Source of the DNA: Pontibacillus yanchengensis | GTDB taxonomy: Bacteria > Bacillota > Bacilli > Bacillales > BH030062 | Length of the DNA: 64,000 nt | Assembly (NCBI RefSeq): GCF_009856295.1 | Contig: NZ_WMEU01000002.1 | Span: 62,001 to 126,000, forward strand | Direction: 5' to 3' | Part shown: positions 23,540 through 33,002 of the stretch, piece by piece | Numbering within the stretch: position 1 is the stretch's first letter | How the letters are laid out: every line of letters starts with the position of its first letter | The notes under the pieces: generated by a model | What the model saw: only the letters and a program-made list of their open reading frames with translations | What the model was told of the DNA's origin: nothing | The model's database searches: none | Program-made: the position numbers and the translations under genes

Positions 23540-24655
23540 ATGAAAATTGGGGTACCTAAAGAGATTAAAAACAACGAAAACAGAGTAGCAATGACACCAG
23601 CTGGAGTGATCACACTAAAGAGTTCTGGTCATGAGATTTTTGTGGAATCCACAGCAGGTGAGGGTTCTGGGTTTACCAATGAGGAGTACCAAGAAGCAGG
23701 CGCAACGATTGTTTCAACCGCTAAAGAAGCTTGGGAACAGGATATGGTGATGAAAGTAAAAGAACCACTTCCTGAAGAATATGAGTACTTCCATAATGGA
23801 CTTATTTTATTTACTTATTTACATTTAGCACCAGAGCCAGAATTGACGAAAGCTTTGATTGAAAATAAAGTAGTAGCTATTGCGTACGAAACAGTTCAAT
23901 CCAAAAAAGGAACATTGCCTTTGCTAACTCCGATGAGTGAAGTAGCCGGTCGCATGTCTTCACAAATAGGTGCACAGTTCTTAGAGAAATCAAGAGGTGG
24001 CATGGGAATTTTATTAAGTGGTATTCCAGGCGTGAAACGAGGAAGAGTCTCCATTATTGGAGGAGGGGTTGTAGGGACCAATGCTGCTAAAATCGCTATG
24101 GGGCTTGGTGCTGATGTAACGATTATTGATTTAAACCCTGAACGTCTCCGAGAGCTAGACGATATTTTTGGTTCATCGATTAATACCCTTATGTCTAACC
24201 CGCTTAACATTGCCCACGCATTGAGTGAATCTGATTTAGTCATAGGGGCTGTATTGATTCCTGGAGCCAAAGCACCAAAGCTCGTTACAGAAGATATGGT
24301 AAAGGATATGCAAGAAGGAGCAGTCATCGTTGACGTTGCTATAGACCAAGGTGGAATTTTTGAGACGACTGATCGCATCACCACACATGATAATCCAACG
24401 TATGAAAAACACGGTGTATTACACTATGCAGTAGCTAATATGCCCGGTGCAGTACCTCGTACATCTACTATTGGCTTAACAAATGTTACTGTTCCTTATG
24501 CTCTTCAGTTAGCCAATAAAGGGTACCAGAAGGCTTGTCTAGAAGATGAATCCTTACTTAAGGGTATTAATACGCTAGATGGATATGTAACCTATAAAGC
24601 AGTAGCAGAAGCACACGACCTAGATTACTGTGATGCACATTCTTTATTGAAATAA
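23540..24655 (+). CDS. ald: alanine dehydrogenase
   Basis: This 371-residue enzyme converts L-alanine to pyruvate and ammonia with NAD+, feeding carbon and nitrogen during growth on alanine and in sporulation. [20 protein letters not shown] at the N-terminus, the substrate-side [10 protein letters not shown] and [13 protein letters not shown], and the dinucleotide loop [18 protein letters not shown] are all typical, and the length is standard. GGGAGG lies ahead of ATG. In B. subtilis ald is switched on by AdeR; no adeR homologue is next to it here. A strong terminator follows. Confidence 0.96.
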   Translation: MKIGVPKEIKNNENRVAMTPAGVITLKSSGHEIFVESTAGEGSGFTNEEYQEAGATIVSTAKEAWEQDMVMKVKEPLPEEYEYFHNGLILFTYLHLAPEPELTKALIENKVVAIAYETVQSKKGTLPLLTPMSEVAGRMSSQIGAQFLEKSRGGMGILLSGIPGVKRGRVSIIGGGVVGTNAAKIAMGLGADVTIIDLNPERLRELDDIFGSSINTLMSNPLNIAHALSESDLVIGAVLIPGAKAPKLVTEDMVKDMQEGAVIVDVAIDQGGIFETTDRITTHDNPTYEKHGVLHYAVANMPGAVPRTSTIGLTNVTVPYALQLANKGYQKACLEDESLLKGINTLDGYVTYKAVAEAHDLDYCDAHSLLK

Positions 24656-24664
24656 TCTGTATTG

Positions 24665-24700
24665 AAGCGGACAAGTTATTCATGCTTGTCCGCTTTTTTG
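24665..24700 (+). terminator. ald terminator
   Basis: AAGCGGACAAG / CTTGTCCGCTT is a perfect 11-bp stem with a 9-base loop followed by TTTTTG. Confidence 0.93.
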
Positions 24701-24773
24701 TATTACTTATTTAGGGTTACATTGGACTAGTAAGTATAAAATCGTATATGATGAAAGAAATAATAAAAAAAAG

Positions 24774-24799
24774 TGAAACATTTTGATTATCAAGTCGTA
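24774..24799 (+). promoter_or_regulatory. sigmaW-type (ECF) promoter of the pspA cluster
   Basis: TGAAAC-N16-CGTA is the exact sigmaW consensus of B. subtilis, 45 bases before the first gene of the cluster. In B. subtilis the pspA operon (ydjFGHI) is also in the sigmaW regulon, which supports the call. Confidence 0.85.
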
Positions 24800-24844
24800 T
24801 TACACTAATGACTAAGGAATCATCCATGAAAAAGAGGTGAAGAA

Positions 24845-25360
24845 ATGGGTTTGTTTTCTAAGCTTTTTTCCAAGCAGAAGAACCGGAATCAGCCCGAGGT
24901 TCAAGAGCGAACTCCACTAAACATTCAAATTGGTGATATTATCTCGTATGACCTAGTTGATTATGAGGTTGTGGGAAAGATTACGTATCGAGATGGTTCG
25001 TATAAGTGGTATTCCTATCAACTACTAGAAGGACGAAACACAATATGGCTAGCCGTTGAAATGGATGAGGAGTTAGAACTAGGAATATATAAAAGCATTG
25101 TCTTGCCGGTATCAGAACCTTTTCCGAAGAAATTGGAACATGATGGGATAACCTATTATTTAGATGAAAAAGGGGAGGCTAATGTAACAGGTGAGGGCCG
25201 AAGTGAGAATATAAACGGTCGGACGACTCGTTATGCAGATTATTGTGATGAAGAAGAAGAGCAGTTCTTAAGTGTTGAAACATGGGGATCTGAAACTGAA
25301 GTCAGTCATGGTTACCCTATTGAAGAATATGAAATCAAAATTATAGCGGGATCAATGTAA
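24845..25360 (+). CDS. DUF4178 domain protein
   Basis: This 171-residue soluble protein has a short basic N-terminus (MGLFSKLFSKQKNRNQ) and a beta-rich DUF4178-like domain: IQIGDIISYDLVDYEVVGKITYRDG, WYSYQLLEG, ISYYLDE-like blocks and a terminal YEIKIIAGSM. Function is unknown; DUF4178 proteins recur next to PspA and DUF350 genes. It is the first gene behind the ECF promoter and is 15 bases from pspA, so co-transcription is near certain. AAGAGGTGAAG precedes the ATG. Confidence 0.8.
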   Translation: MGLFSKLFSKQKNRNQPEVQERTPLNIQIGDIISYDLVDYEVVGKITYRDGSYKWYSYQLLEGRNTIWLAVEMDEELELGIYKSIVLPVSEPFPKKLEHDGITYYLDEKGEANVTGEGRSENINGRTTRYADYCDEEEEQFLSVETWGSETEVSHGYPIEEYEIKIIAGSM

Positions 25361-25375
25361 AGGGAGGAATTGTAA

Positions 25376-26044
25376 ATGTTTAAATTTTTTAAACGTGTAG
25401 GTACAGTAGTCAATTCTGAATTAAATTCAATGCTTGATAAAGCAGAAGATCCAGTAAAAATGCTAGATCAGTTCATGAGAGACATGGAAACAGATATCCG
25501 TGAAGCGGAAAGTGCTGTAGCCAAGCAAATTGCAAACGAAAAAATGTTAAAGAGAAAATACGATGATGCTCAAGCCCTAGTTGAAAAGCGCCAGGAGCAG
25601 GCAGAGAAAGCAATTGAAGCCGGTAATGAAGACTTAGCTAAACGGGCACTTCAAGATAAGAAAAATCATCAAGAACAGGCTGATTCCTTAAAAGAATCCT
25701 ACGATCGTGCTCAAGCTGATTCTCAAAGCTTGCGTACGAAGCTTGAAGAAATGAAAAAAGAATATCAAGAAATGAAGCTTAAGAAAGATTCCTTAAAAGC
25801 TCGTGCAGAGTCAGCTAAGACGCGTACAAAAATGAATCGTACCATGTCTAGTATTAGTAATGACGAATCAAAACGAGGCTTTGAACGCATGGAAGAAAAA
25901 GTCATGCAGCATGAAGCTGAAGCAGAAACAAGTGAAGATTTATCAGAATCCAATCGTTCACTAGATGATGAATTTGATGAGTTAGAAAAAGATGATGTGG
26001 ATGATGAATTAGCTTCCCTTAAAAAGAAATTAGGAAAAGAATAA
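25376..26044 (+). CDS. pspA: PspA/IM30 family envelope stress protein
   Basis: This 222-residue, almost entirely coiled-coil protein of the PspA/Vipp1/IM30 family has the amphipathic N-terminal helix FKFFKRVGTVVNSELNSMLDKAEDP and the conserved MLDQFMRDMETDIREAE block. Such proteins form ESCRT-III-like assemblies on stressed cytoplasmic membranes. GGGAGG precedes the ATG. The sigmaW-type promoter and its neighbours make an envelope stress role likely. The acidic C-terminal tail (DDEFDELEKDDVDDELASLKKKL) is typical of the subfamily. Confidence 0.95.
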   Translation: MFKFFKRVGTVVNSELNSMLDKAEDPVKMLDQFMRDMETDIREAESAVAKQIANEKMLKRKYDDAQALVEKRQEQAEKAIEAGNEDLAKRALQDKKNHQEQADSLKESYDRAQADSQSLRTKLEEMKKEYQEMKLKKDSLKARAESAKTRTKMNRTMSSISNDESKRGFERMEEKVMQHEAEAETSEDLSESNRSLDDEFDELEKDDVDDELASLKKKLGKE

Positions 26045-26126
26045 CCCTCTCCTAGATTGGCCTACCTTTTAAGGATAGGCCAATCCTTTCATGTACACTA
26101 TATAATAGAGAAGGGAGGGATTTCAG

Positions 26127-26822
26127 TTGAGAAAGAATATAGCCATCATACCGTTATTTTTATCTGCATTACTGGTGCTATCCAGCTGTGCACAAGGTGG
26201 TTTACTTTCAGAATCAGATGAATTTTTTGGAGATGCTGGTAGTGGAATGTCTGGTACACAATCCAATACATATACATTTCCAGATGAGCCTACCAAGGAA
26301 ACATTACAGCAGGAAATCAAAGACGGGAGTTTTCAGGATCCCCAGGGCTTGGTGTCCAATGTGTTCCCATTAATTGATACAGTAAGAGGTCAAAATAATC
26401 AAGAAGCTCGAATTTATGCTACACAACAATTCACTATTGAAGAGCTATCTAATATCCTTACTGAACGATTTAAGCCTGACAGGGAAAGTGACCTAGTGGA
26501 TGGTAAAAAAGCTTTGATTTACTCTAATTACTTTATAACTCTACAACAAAGTGAACAGAATCAAGATGCTATCTTGATGGAAATTGCATCCGATCGATTT
26601 GTACGAGACAACTATTCGCCCAATTTCTTTAATGGTTTATTTGCGTTGTGGATTTTAGATGAAGTTCTAGATGTAGATGATTGGCATAAAAAACGAAAAC
26701 GAGAGTGTTTAACTGGAAATTGCTATGGAGGGTATTCCAGTAGTAAATATCGTCCAGGGAGTACAGGTGGTATAAGAGGATCATCCGGTACTCGTGGTGG
26801 AGGTCCAAGTACAGGGAAATAA
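26127..26822 (+). CDS. DUF4247 lipoprotein
   Basis: This 231-residue predicted lipoprotein has a signal peptide with lipobox LSSC, lipidated cysteine C21, giving a mature protein tethered to the outer face of the membrane. The body is hydrophilic and ends in a Gly/Ser/Arg-rich low-complexity tail. It resembles the DUF4247 family, which co-occurs with PspA and DUF350 genes. The TTG start has AAGGGAGGGA about eight bases upstream and no better start exists. It lies 82 bases after pspA with no terminator between them. Confidence 0.78.
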   Translation: MRKNIAIIPLFLSALLVLSSCAQGGLLSESDEFFGDAGSGMSGTQSNTYTFPDEPTKETLQQEIKDGSFQDPQGLVSNVFPLIDTVRGQNNQEARIYATQQFTIEELSNILTERFKPDRESDLVDGKKALIYSNYFITLQQSEQNQDAILMEIASDRFVRDNYSPNFFNGLFALWILDEVLDVDDWHKKRKRECLTGNCYGGYSSSKYRPGSTGGIRGSSGTRGGGPSTGK

Positions 26823-26840
26823 TAAAAGGAGGGGTTTTAC

Positions 26841-27245
26841 ATGGGTGTACTACAACCATTCATTTTAACGTTGTTATATTTTATTGTTGCAATTGTTATT
26901 GTAGTAATTGGTTTGTTCATTTTTGAAAAAATCACGCAGAACTATAAGGATTGGGATGAAATACAAAATGGCAATACAGCTATTGCCTTGTCGATTACAG
27001 GTAAGATTATTGGGATTTGTATTATTTTAGCGTTTGCTATTTATCATTCTACTCAGCTTTGGGATACATTGATTTGGGGAGCATTTGGAGTTATTTTACA
27101 AATGATTGCTTACCTTATATTTGAAGGATTAACACGTAAGTTTTCAGTGGAAACGCAGCTACATAAAAATAATGTAGCAGTAGGTGTTGTGACTATGGGT
27201 GTTTCAATTGGTTTAGCTTTTGTAATTGGCGCATCCATCACCTAA
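26841..27245 (+). CDS. DUF350 membrane protein
   Basis: This 134-residue integral membrane protein has four hydrophobic segments (about residues 6-28, 47-68, 72-94 and 110-132) and resembles the DUF350 (YjfL) family. E. coli yjfL lies next to the PspA homologue yjfJ, the same pairing as here. The NTAIALSITGKIIGICIILA segment with small residues is typical. AAAGGAGGGG precedes the ATG, 19 bases after the lipoprotein gene. Function is unknown; a role in membrane stress together with PspA is inferred from context. Confidence 0.88.
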   Translation: MGVLQPFILTLLYFIVAIVIVVIGLFIFEKITQNYKDWDEIQNGNTAIALSITGKIIGICIILAFAIYHSTQLWDTLIWGAFGVILQMIAYLIFEGLTRKFSVETQLHKNNVAVGVVTMGVSIGLAFVIGASIT

Positions 27246-27291
27246 TAAAAAAGGAAGATAACGGTATTGTGAGAACCTCATATCATATACT

Positions 27292-27321
27292 AAATCCTGC
27301 TGCTTATGTAGCAGGATTTCC
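27292..27321 (+). terminator. hairpin between DUF350 and aminopropyltransferase genes
   Basis: AAATCCTGCT / AGCAGGATTT is a perfect 10-bp stem with an 8-base loop, but the following tract is only TTCCTTT. It could partially attenuate the last gene. Confidence 0.6.
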
Positions 27322-27383
27322 TTTACATAGGAGTAGAATAGAATGACGTTGGGTTATTCTAACAAGCAGCGGAGTGATGGAAT

Positions 27384-28931
27384 ATGAACAAGGAAGCTGA
27401 ACGGAAAAGTAAGTTTATTTATTGGGCTTCAGGAATCGTGTCCATATGTGGAATTATCTTTGAAGTATTGTTTGGAGCATTAGGATCGTACATATTAGGT
27501 GATGGAGTGAAGCAATATACACTGACCATTTCGTTATTTTTAACAGGGATGGGTGTAGGAGCATCCCTTAGTGAACGGGTGCTAAAGAACTTAATTGTAG
27601 CATTTGTGCTGGTAGAATTCGCTGTTGCATTTCTTGGTGGTTTTTCAAGCTTAACGATGTTTGCAATCACTGCATTCACCTCAGCAGGTACAGATGCATT
27701 GTATTTATATTTTATTACATTTGTGATTGGAGCTTTGACAGGGATTGAACTTCCGATTCTTATTCGTAAAGCTAATGAAATTGGAGTAGAGTTGAATAAA
27801 AGTACAGCTAGGGTTTTGTTTTCAGATTATGCTGGTGGACTTATTGGTGGCCTATTATTTGTATTCCTTCTTCGACCGCAAATGGGGATGGTGCAAAGTG
27901 CATTTGTCGTAGGTTGCATCAACTTAGTAGTAGCTCTAGTAATTGTTTGGCTGTTTCGACATGAAATTAAACATGTAAAAAGGTTAGTGACTATTGGCGC
28001 TTTAATTGGGATAAGCTTAGTTTGGGGTGTATTGTTTGGGGAGGAGCAAGCAGTTTCTTTTGAAAAGAAATTATATAAAGACCCGATCATTCATCTTGAA
28101 GATACAGCTTATCAACGAATTGTCTTAACGAAAGAGCAAGGAGATACGAGGCTCTATTTAAATGGAGCCCTACAATTTAGTTCTTCTGATGAATATCGTT
28201 ACCACGAGCCGCTCATCCATATACCTATGGGACAAGCTGAAGATCGGAAGAAAGTCTTAATTTTAGGTGGAGGCGATGGGATAGCTGTAAGAGAAGTATT
28301 AAAGCATGAAGAAGTAGAATCCATTACGCTAGTTGAGCTTGATCCTAGGATGACAGAATTAGCAAATGAAAACTTTCATCTTCTACAATTAAACAAAGGT
28401 TCGTTAAAAAATGAGAAAGTAAACATTGTTCATCAAGATGCGTTTGAATTTATGGAAAATAATGATGAATGGTACGACATTATTATTTCAGACCTTCCCG
28501 ATCCAAATAATGAAAGTTTAAATAAGCTTTACACAAAAGAATTTTATTCATTACTTCGAAATCATTTAAATCCTGCGGGAGCCATGATGGTGCAATCAAC
28601 AAGCCCTGTATTTGCAACATCTGTGTACTGGACTATATCAAATACGATAACTGCTACAGGGTTATATACAGAAAATGTACATGTTGATATACCGAGCTTT
28701 GGAAATTGGGGATTCGTACTAGCAAGTAGAAAGCCGATTCAGATAGAATCTATCAACATTAATGTCCCAACTGAATTTTTAACGTCTGATATGATTCCGA
28801 GTCTAACCTATTTTGGAAAGGATGAGGATGAAGTGATTAAAAAAAATGGTTCAACGCTTCCACTTCCACCTAACACACTTATTGATCCCCATTTAATTCA
28901 AAAATATGAAGAAGCATGGAAGAACTACTAA
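27384..28931 (+). CDS. membrane-embedded polyamine aminopropyltransferase (spermidine synthase-like)
   Basis: This 515-residue two-part protein has about seven hydrophobic segments in the N-terminal half (residues 10-210) and a C-terminal spermidine-synthase-type Rossmann domain. The domain has the SAM-product binding loop LILGGGDGIAVREVLKH, the acidic VELDPRMTEL, HQDAFEF, and the catalytic-loop sequence SDLPDPNNES, in which the key aspartates are present. It is expected to transfer an aminopropyl group from decarboxylated S-adenosylmethionine to an amine, but the true acceptor is unknown. It closes the PspA cluster. In Bacillus speD, which makes the donor, usually follows gapB, just beyond the right edge of the window. 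Confidence 0.85.
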   Translation: MNKEAERKSKFIYWASGIVSICGIIFEVLFGALGSYILGDGVKQYTLTISLFLTGMGVGASLSERVLKNLIVAFVLVEFAVAFLGGFSSLTMFAITAFTSAGTDALYLYFITFVIGALTGIELPILIRKANEIGVELNKSTARVLFSDYAGGLIGGLLFVFLLRPQMGMVQSAFVVGCINLVVALVIVWLFRHEIKHVKRLVTIGALIGISLVWGVLFGEEQAVSFEKKLYKDPIIHLEDTAYQRIVLTKEQGDTRLYLNGALQFSSSDEYRYHEPLIHIPMGQAEDRKKVLILGGGDGIAVREVLKHEEVESITLVELDPRMTELANENFHLLQLNKGSLKNEKVNIVHQDAFEFMENNDEWYDIIISDLPDPNNESLNKLYTKEFYSLLRNHLNPAGAMMVQSTSPVFATSVYWTISNTITATGLYTENVHVDIPSFGNWGFVLASRKPIQIESININVPTEFLTSDMIPSLTYFGKDEDEVIKKNGSTLPLPPNTLIDPHLIQKYEEAWKNY

Positions 28932-29005
28932 ACGGGTAGAAGGACAGTGGAGGTTCTATTGAATGAATTCAATAGACAGTAAACTTATAAAAGGAGAGGT
29001 TATTC

Positions 29006-29689
29006 ATGAACGTATCTTATCATGGACATTCAGTAGTAAAGATTGAAACAAATGAAAAGACAATTCTTATTGATCCATTTATTACTGGTAATGGGAATTG
29101 TGATTTAGATGCAAGTACGGTAAAAGCTGATGTAATACTACTCACTCACGGTCACAACGACCATGTTGGTGATACGGTGGACATAGCGAAGCGAAATGAC
29201 TCCTTCGTTGTAGCTCCATTCGAACTGGCTACTTATTTAGGATTTAAAGGGTTGAATACACATCCAATGCACATCGGCGGAGCTCATGAATTTGATTTTG
29301 GTAAAGTGAAGCTAACCCAAGCTTTTCATGGATCAGCCTATACAGAAGACGAAAATCAGCAAATTGTTTATACTGGCATGCCTACTGGAATTTTATATAC
29401 GTATGAAGGTAAAACATTATTCCATGCAGGCGATACAGGGTTATTTTCAGATATGAAATTAATTGGAGAGCGCAATGACATTGATCTTGCTTTCCTACCA
29501 ATTGGCGATAACTTTACTATGGGACCAGAAGATGCTTCTGTTGCAGCAGAATGGTTGCAGGCAAAACAAGTGGTTCCGATTCACTACAATACGTTCCCAC
29601 TAATTGAGCAAGATGGTCAAGCATTTGCCACTTCCTTACCAAATGGAATGGGTAAAGTCATGGAAGTAGGAGAATCAATCGAATTATAA
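29006..29689 (+). CDS. ytkL: metal-dependent hydrolase, UPF0173 (YtkL)
   Basis: This 227-residue metallo-beta-lactamase-fold protein has the metal-binding [10 protein letters not shown] (HxHxDH) at about residues 51-60, then FHGS, the FHAGDTG ligand aspartate and VPIHYNT histidine. UPF0173 proteins are conserved across Firmicutes and archaea and their substrate is not established. Length and position correspond to B. subtilis YtkL. AAAGGAGAGG lies ahead of ATG, and a terminator follows. Confidence 0.93.
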   Translation: MNVSYHGHSVVKIETNEKTILIDPFITGNGNCDLDASTVKADVILLTHGHNDHVGDTVDIAKRNDSFVVAPFELATYLGFKGLNTHPMHIGGAHEFDFGKVKLTQAFHGSAYTEDENQQIVYTGMPTGILYTYEGKTLFHAGDTGLFSDMKLIGERNDIDLAFLPIGDNFTMGPEDASVAAEWLQAKQVVPIHYNTFPLIEQDGQAFATSLPNGMGKVMEVGESIEL

Positions 29690-29697
29690 ATACTATT

Positions 29698-29731
29698 AAG
29701 CTGGCATCTCACATGAGGTGCCAGCTTTTTG
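29698..29731 (+). terminator. ytkL terminator
   Basis: AAGCTGGCATCTC / GAGGTGCCAGCTT is a stem with a 4-base loop followed by TTTTTG. Confidence 0.92.
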
Positions 29732-29817
29732 TATGTTAGTAGGAACTATAAACGAATGAACACATAATAAGAATCATACATTAGGACAAGGAGACATTAA
29801 TAAAGGAGGAGTTTGGT

Positions 29818-30054
29818 GTGAGACAAAATGCCATTCTACGTTTAATGCTAGCTTGTTTCTTGTTATATGTTGCATGGCCATATCTACGAGTACAGGGGAG
29901 TCCAATAGGTTCTTATTTTTGGTTAACATGGCTTTCTTTCTTTTTACTGGTTGCAGGTGCAAACTTGGCTATAATACTAAGAATTCCTAATAAGATGGAC
30001 GTTTCGTCACCGTCTCATGAAAAGAAAAGGCAACAATCCTATGGAAAAAATTGA
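29818..30054 (+). CDS. small two-helix membrane protein
   Basis: This 78-residue protein has two hydrophobic segments (about residues 6-22 and 33-54) and a basic, polar C-terminal tail (KMDVSSPSHEKKRQQSYGKN) that should face the cytoplasm. The family is not recognised. The GTG start is supported by AAAGGAGG eight bases upstream. It sits alone between the ytkL terminator and ytoI, with no clear terminator after it, so it may share transcripts with ytoI. Confidence 0.7.
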   Translation: MRQNAILRLMLACFLLYVAWPYLRVQGSPIGSYFWLTWLSFFLLVAGANLAIILRIPNKMDVSSPSHEKKRQQSYGKN

Positions 30055-30135
30055 AGCTTCTTTCATTCATCTGTATAATAACAATAGACTAACAAATGAC
30101 TAGTACAGTTTAGAATAGAAAGATTGGTGAATGAA

Positions 30136-31449
30136 GTGGCTACGAAGCATGAACAAATACTTAATCATATAGATTCTTTAACGGTAGGTAGTAAAATCTC
30201 GGTTCGAGGTATTGCGAAAGCGTTATCGGTTAGTGAAGGAACAGCATATCGGGCTATTAAAGAAGCGGAGAACCAAGGTCTTGTAAGTACAATCGAACGG
30301 GTAGGTACCATTCGAATTGAACGAAAACAAAAAGATAACATAGAAAGACTAACTTTCGCAGAGATTGTTAATATTGTGGAAGGTCAAGTGTTGGGGGGAA
30401 GAACTGGTCTCTACAAAACCTTAAATAAATTCGTTATTGGAGCGATGAAACTCGATGCGATGATGCGTTACACGGAGGCGGGTTCATTACTAATTGTTGG
30501 GAATCGAACGAATGCTCACGAGTTAGCTTTACAGGAAGGGGCAGCTGTACTAATCACCGGTGGCTTTGATACAGACGAGCATGTTAAGCGTCTCGCAGAT
30601 GAAAAGGAGCTGCCAATCATATCTTCAAGCTATGATTCATTTACGGTAGCCACGATGATCAACCGAGCCATTTATGATCAAATGATCAAAAAAGAGATTG
30701 TACTAGTAGATGACATTTACACGCCACTTGATAGGTCCTACTTCTTATACATTGATGATAAGGTGGAAAAATGGCACGAATTGAATGAAGAAACGATGCA
30801 TAATCGGTACCCTGTTGTGGATTTCCAAATGAGGGTGGTTGGAATGGTAACGTCAAAAGATGTTATTGGAAAAGAGCGAAGTGTTTCTGTTGAGAAAGTC
30901 ATGACACGTAATCCAATGACAGTGCAAACGAAAACCTCCTTAGCCAACGCTGCTCACATTATGGTTTGGGAAGGAATCGAAGTAATGCCTGTTGTTAACC
31001 AATCACATAAAATTCAAGGAATAATTTCTCGACAAGACGTTTTAAAAGCCCTTCAACACATTCAACGTCAGCCGCAAGTTGGTGAAACCATTGATGATTT
31101 AGCAACTAGTCAACTAGTAGAATCAGTGGATGATAAAGAAGAAACCATTTATCAGACTGAAGTAACACCTCAAATGACAAATCAGCTTGGAACGTTATCC
31201 TATGGTGTTTTTACCTCTCTTGTTATCGGGGCAAGTAGTCGCTTGCTTCACCACTACAAAAAGGGAGATCTTGTCGTAGAGAATTTGTCTGTGTACTTTA
31301 TCAAGCCGGTACAGCTAGAGAGTATATTAGTTATAACTCCTAGAATTTTAGAAGTAGGACGGAAGTTTGCAAAGTTAGATGTAGAAGTATTCAATGATGG
31401 AGCTTTAGTAGGTAAAGCGTTACTCATGGCTCAGCTTATTGACAAGTAA
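30136..31449 (+). CDS. ytoI: YtoI: HTH-DRTGG-CBS-hotdog protein
   Basis: This 437-residue multi-domain protein has a winged-helix/HTH at about residues 1-60 (SVRGIAKALSVSEGTAYRAIKEAENQG), a DRTGG domain at about 70-180, two CBS motifs at about 190-310 and a C-terminal hotdog (thioesterase-like) fold at about 330-435. It is close to B. subtilis YtoI along its whole length. CBS and DRTGG domains suggest adenine-nucleotide sensing, and the hotdog domain suggests acyl-CoA binding, but the function is unproven. The GTG is preferred to an upstream in-frame TTG because GGTGA lies in front of it and B. subtilis YtoI begins at ATKHEQIL. Confidence 0.92.
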   Translation: MATKHEQILNHIDSLTVGSKISVRGIAKALSVSEGTAYRAIKEAENQGLVSTIERVGTIRIERKQKDNIERLTFAEIVNIVEGQVLGGRTGLYKTLNKFVIGAMKLDAMMRYTEAGSLLIVGNRTNAHELALQEGAAVLITGGFDTDEHVKRLADEKELPIISSSYDSFTVATMINRAIYDQMIKKEIVLVDDIYTPLDRSYFLYIDDKVEKWHELNEETMHNRYPVVDFQMRVVGMVTSKDVIGKERSVSVEKVMTRNPMTVQTKTSLANAAHIMVWEGIEVMPVVNQSHKIQGIISRQDVLKALQHIQRQPQVGETIDDLATSQLVESVDDKEETIYQTEVTPQMTNQLGTLSYGVFTSLVIGASSRLLHHYKKGDLVVENLSVYFIKPVQLESILVITPRILEVGRKFAKLDVEVFNDGALVGKALLMAQLIDK

Positions 31450-31506
31450 GCAGAATAGGAAGAGAACAGCTCTGAAGCCAAACATGACTAACTATAAATA
31501 TAAAGA

Positions 31507-31545
31507 AAAGAGCTTGGATAACAATCCAAGCTCTTTAGTGTTCTT
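31507..31545. terminator. bidirectional terminator between ytoI and ytpI
   Basis: AAAGAGCTTGGAT / ATCCAAGCTCTTT is a perfect 13-bp stem with a 4-base loop, located between convergent genes. Confidence 0.9.
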
Positions 31546-31599
31546 TATTCTGTTAACTAGTTTGTTTGTAGAGTTGAAGCTCCATAAGTAGGGTTTCCA

Positions 31600-31899
31600 T
31601 TACGCACTTGAATCTGCACGTTCATTGATTTGTTTTCCATAAAATTTGGTGGTTTTCACTCCATAGACTAATTGCATGATGCCAAGTACGAGTAATACCA
31701 AGCAAATATATAACGCTATTTTTGTTTGGTAGAAGGCATATTGGTTTATTGCAAATGCTATTAGCAGGGTGCCTAAGGCAATGCGAGCTTTGGAGTTTGT
31801 GTACTCTTGATATAAAGGGTCATTTTGTCGAAGGATAGACACTTTAAAATATAAATACAATGTAGCTGAGAGTACAATTATAATTGGGAAAATTACCAT
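31600..31899 (-). CDS. ytpI: YtpI-like membrane protein
   Basis: This 99-residue protein has three hydrophobic segments (about residues 3-18, 38-54 and 60-80), matching the YtpI family located between ytoI and nrnA in B. subtilis. The IALGTLLIAFAINQYAF and VYGVKTTKFYGKQI blocks are the most characteristic. Function is unknown. AAAGG lies about 12 bases before the ATG on the minus strand. Confidence 0.88.
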   Translation of the reverse strand: MVIFPIIIVLSATLYLYFKVSILRQNDPLYQEYTNSKARIALGTLLIAFAINQYAFYQTKIALYICLVLLVLGIMQLVYGVKTTKFYGKQINERADSSA

Positions 31900-32029
31900 T
31901 CATCATCGACCTTTCTAAATATATAACTATAACTCTACTCATTGTATCGGTATTCACAAAATTATGCTACCGGTTTTTTTCATGATATGGTTTAATGGGA
32001 GATAAGGATTAAAGGTAAGGAGACTAGTT

Positions 32030-32983
32030 ATGAGCAAACAAGAGATCGTGGAATTAATTGAAAAGTATCAAACGATTATTGTACACCGCCATGTAAGACC
32101 AGATCCAGATGCATTGGGATCTCAAGGTGGTTTGGCGCAGCTAATACGTGATACATACCCTGAAAAGAAAGTGTTTGAAGTCGGTGAAGAAGAGGAGTCA
32201 CTAACTTTCTTAACAAAAATGGACGACGTAAGCGATGAACAATATCAACAAGCATTAGTGATTGTTTGTGACACAGCCAACCAAGCTAGAATTAGTGACC
32301 AGCGTTACAATATGGGAGAAAAGCTGATTAAAATTGATCATCACCCTGTTGTAGATGCATATGGAGATGTTCAATGGGTGGATACGACTGCGAGCTCAAC
32401 TTCAGAAATGGTATATGAGCTGTTTGAGGCAGGTAAGCCAAGTGGGTTAACTCTTACCCAAGAGTCTGCTCGGTTATTATATGCAGGTATTGTAGGAGAT
32501 ACAGGGCGCTTTTTATTCCCTAGTTCTACAAAACGAACGTTACAGATTGCAGCAGATTTAGTTGCTTATGATTTCGATCGCCCTGAATTGTATGAAGATA
32601 TGTATAAAACACCTCATGATATTGCACGTTTAAAAGGATATATCTTGCAACATTTCACTGTTTCTCCTTTAGGATTAAGTACTGTGAAATTATCAAAAGA
32701 ACTTCTAGATGAATATGGAATTACCCCCTCACAAACGTCAAGTCTAGTAGGTGTTCTTGGGGATATTGAAGGAATTATTGCATGGGTAATATTTGTTGAG
32801 GAAGAAACACAAATAAGAGTGCGATTGCGTTCTAAAGGACCAGTTATCAATGAAGTGGCTGCAATGTTCGATGGTGGTGGTCACCCAATGGCATCAGGAG
32901 CAACAATTTATTCCTGGGACGAGATGGACCGAGTAACTGCAGCCCTTGAAAAAGTTTGTAAAGAGTATCAAAACAAGGCATAA
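32030..32983 (+). CDS. nrnA: nanoRNase / pAp phosphatase NrnA
   Basis: This 317-residue DHH-DHHA1 phosphoesterase degrades oligoribonucleotides of a few bases, and also pGpG from c-di-GMP breakdown in bacteria without Orn, and dephosphorylates pAp. Metal-binding motifs HVRPDPDALGSQ (D25, D27), VCDTAN, and KIDHHP (the DHH) are all intact, as is the C-terminal GGGHPMASGA substrate loop. B. subtilis NrnA (YtqI) is 313 residues and in the same place. AAGGAGAC precedes the ATG. Removal of pGpG is a possible link to the c-di-GMP circuit found in this window. Confidence 0.95.
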   Translation: MSKQEIVELIEKYQTIIVHRHVRPDPDALGSQGGLAQLIRDTYPEKKVFEVGEEEESLTFLTKMDDVSDEQYQQALVIVCDTANQARISDQRYNMGEKLIKIDHHPVVDAYGDVQWVDTTASSTSEMVYELFEAGKPSGLTLTQESARLLYAGIVGDTGRFLFPSSTKRTLQIAADLVAYDFDRPELYEDMYKTPHDIARLKGYILQHFTVSPLGLSTVKLSKELLDEYGITPSQTSSLVGVLGDIEGIIAWVIFVEEETQIRVRLRSKGPVINEVAAMFDGGGHPMASGATIYSWDEMDRVTAALEKVCKEYQNKA

Positions 32984-33002
32984 GTAGAATATTAAGAAAC
33001 AT

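Noticed and set aside
23896..24384. Antisense open frame of 162 codons inside ald
   Set aside because: Shadow of a strongly conserved gene; no start signal.
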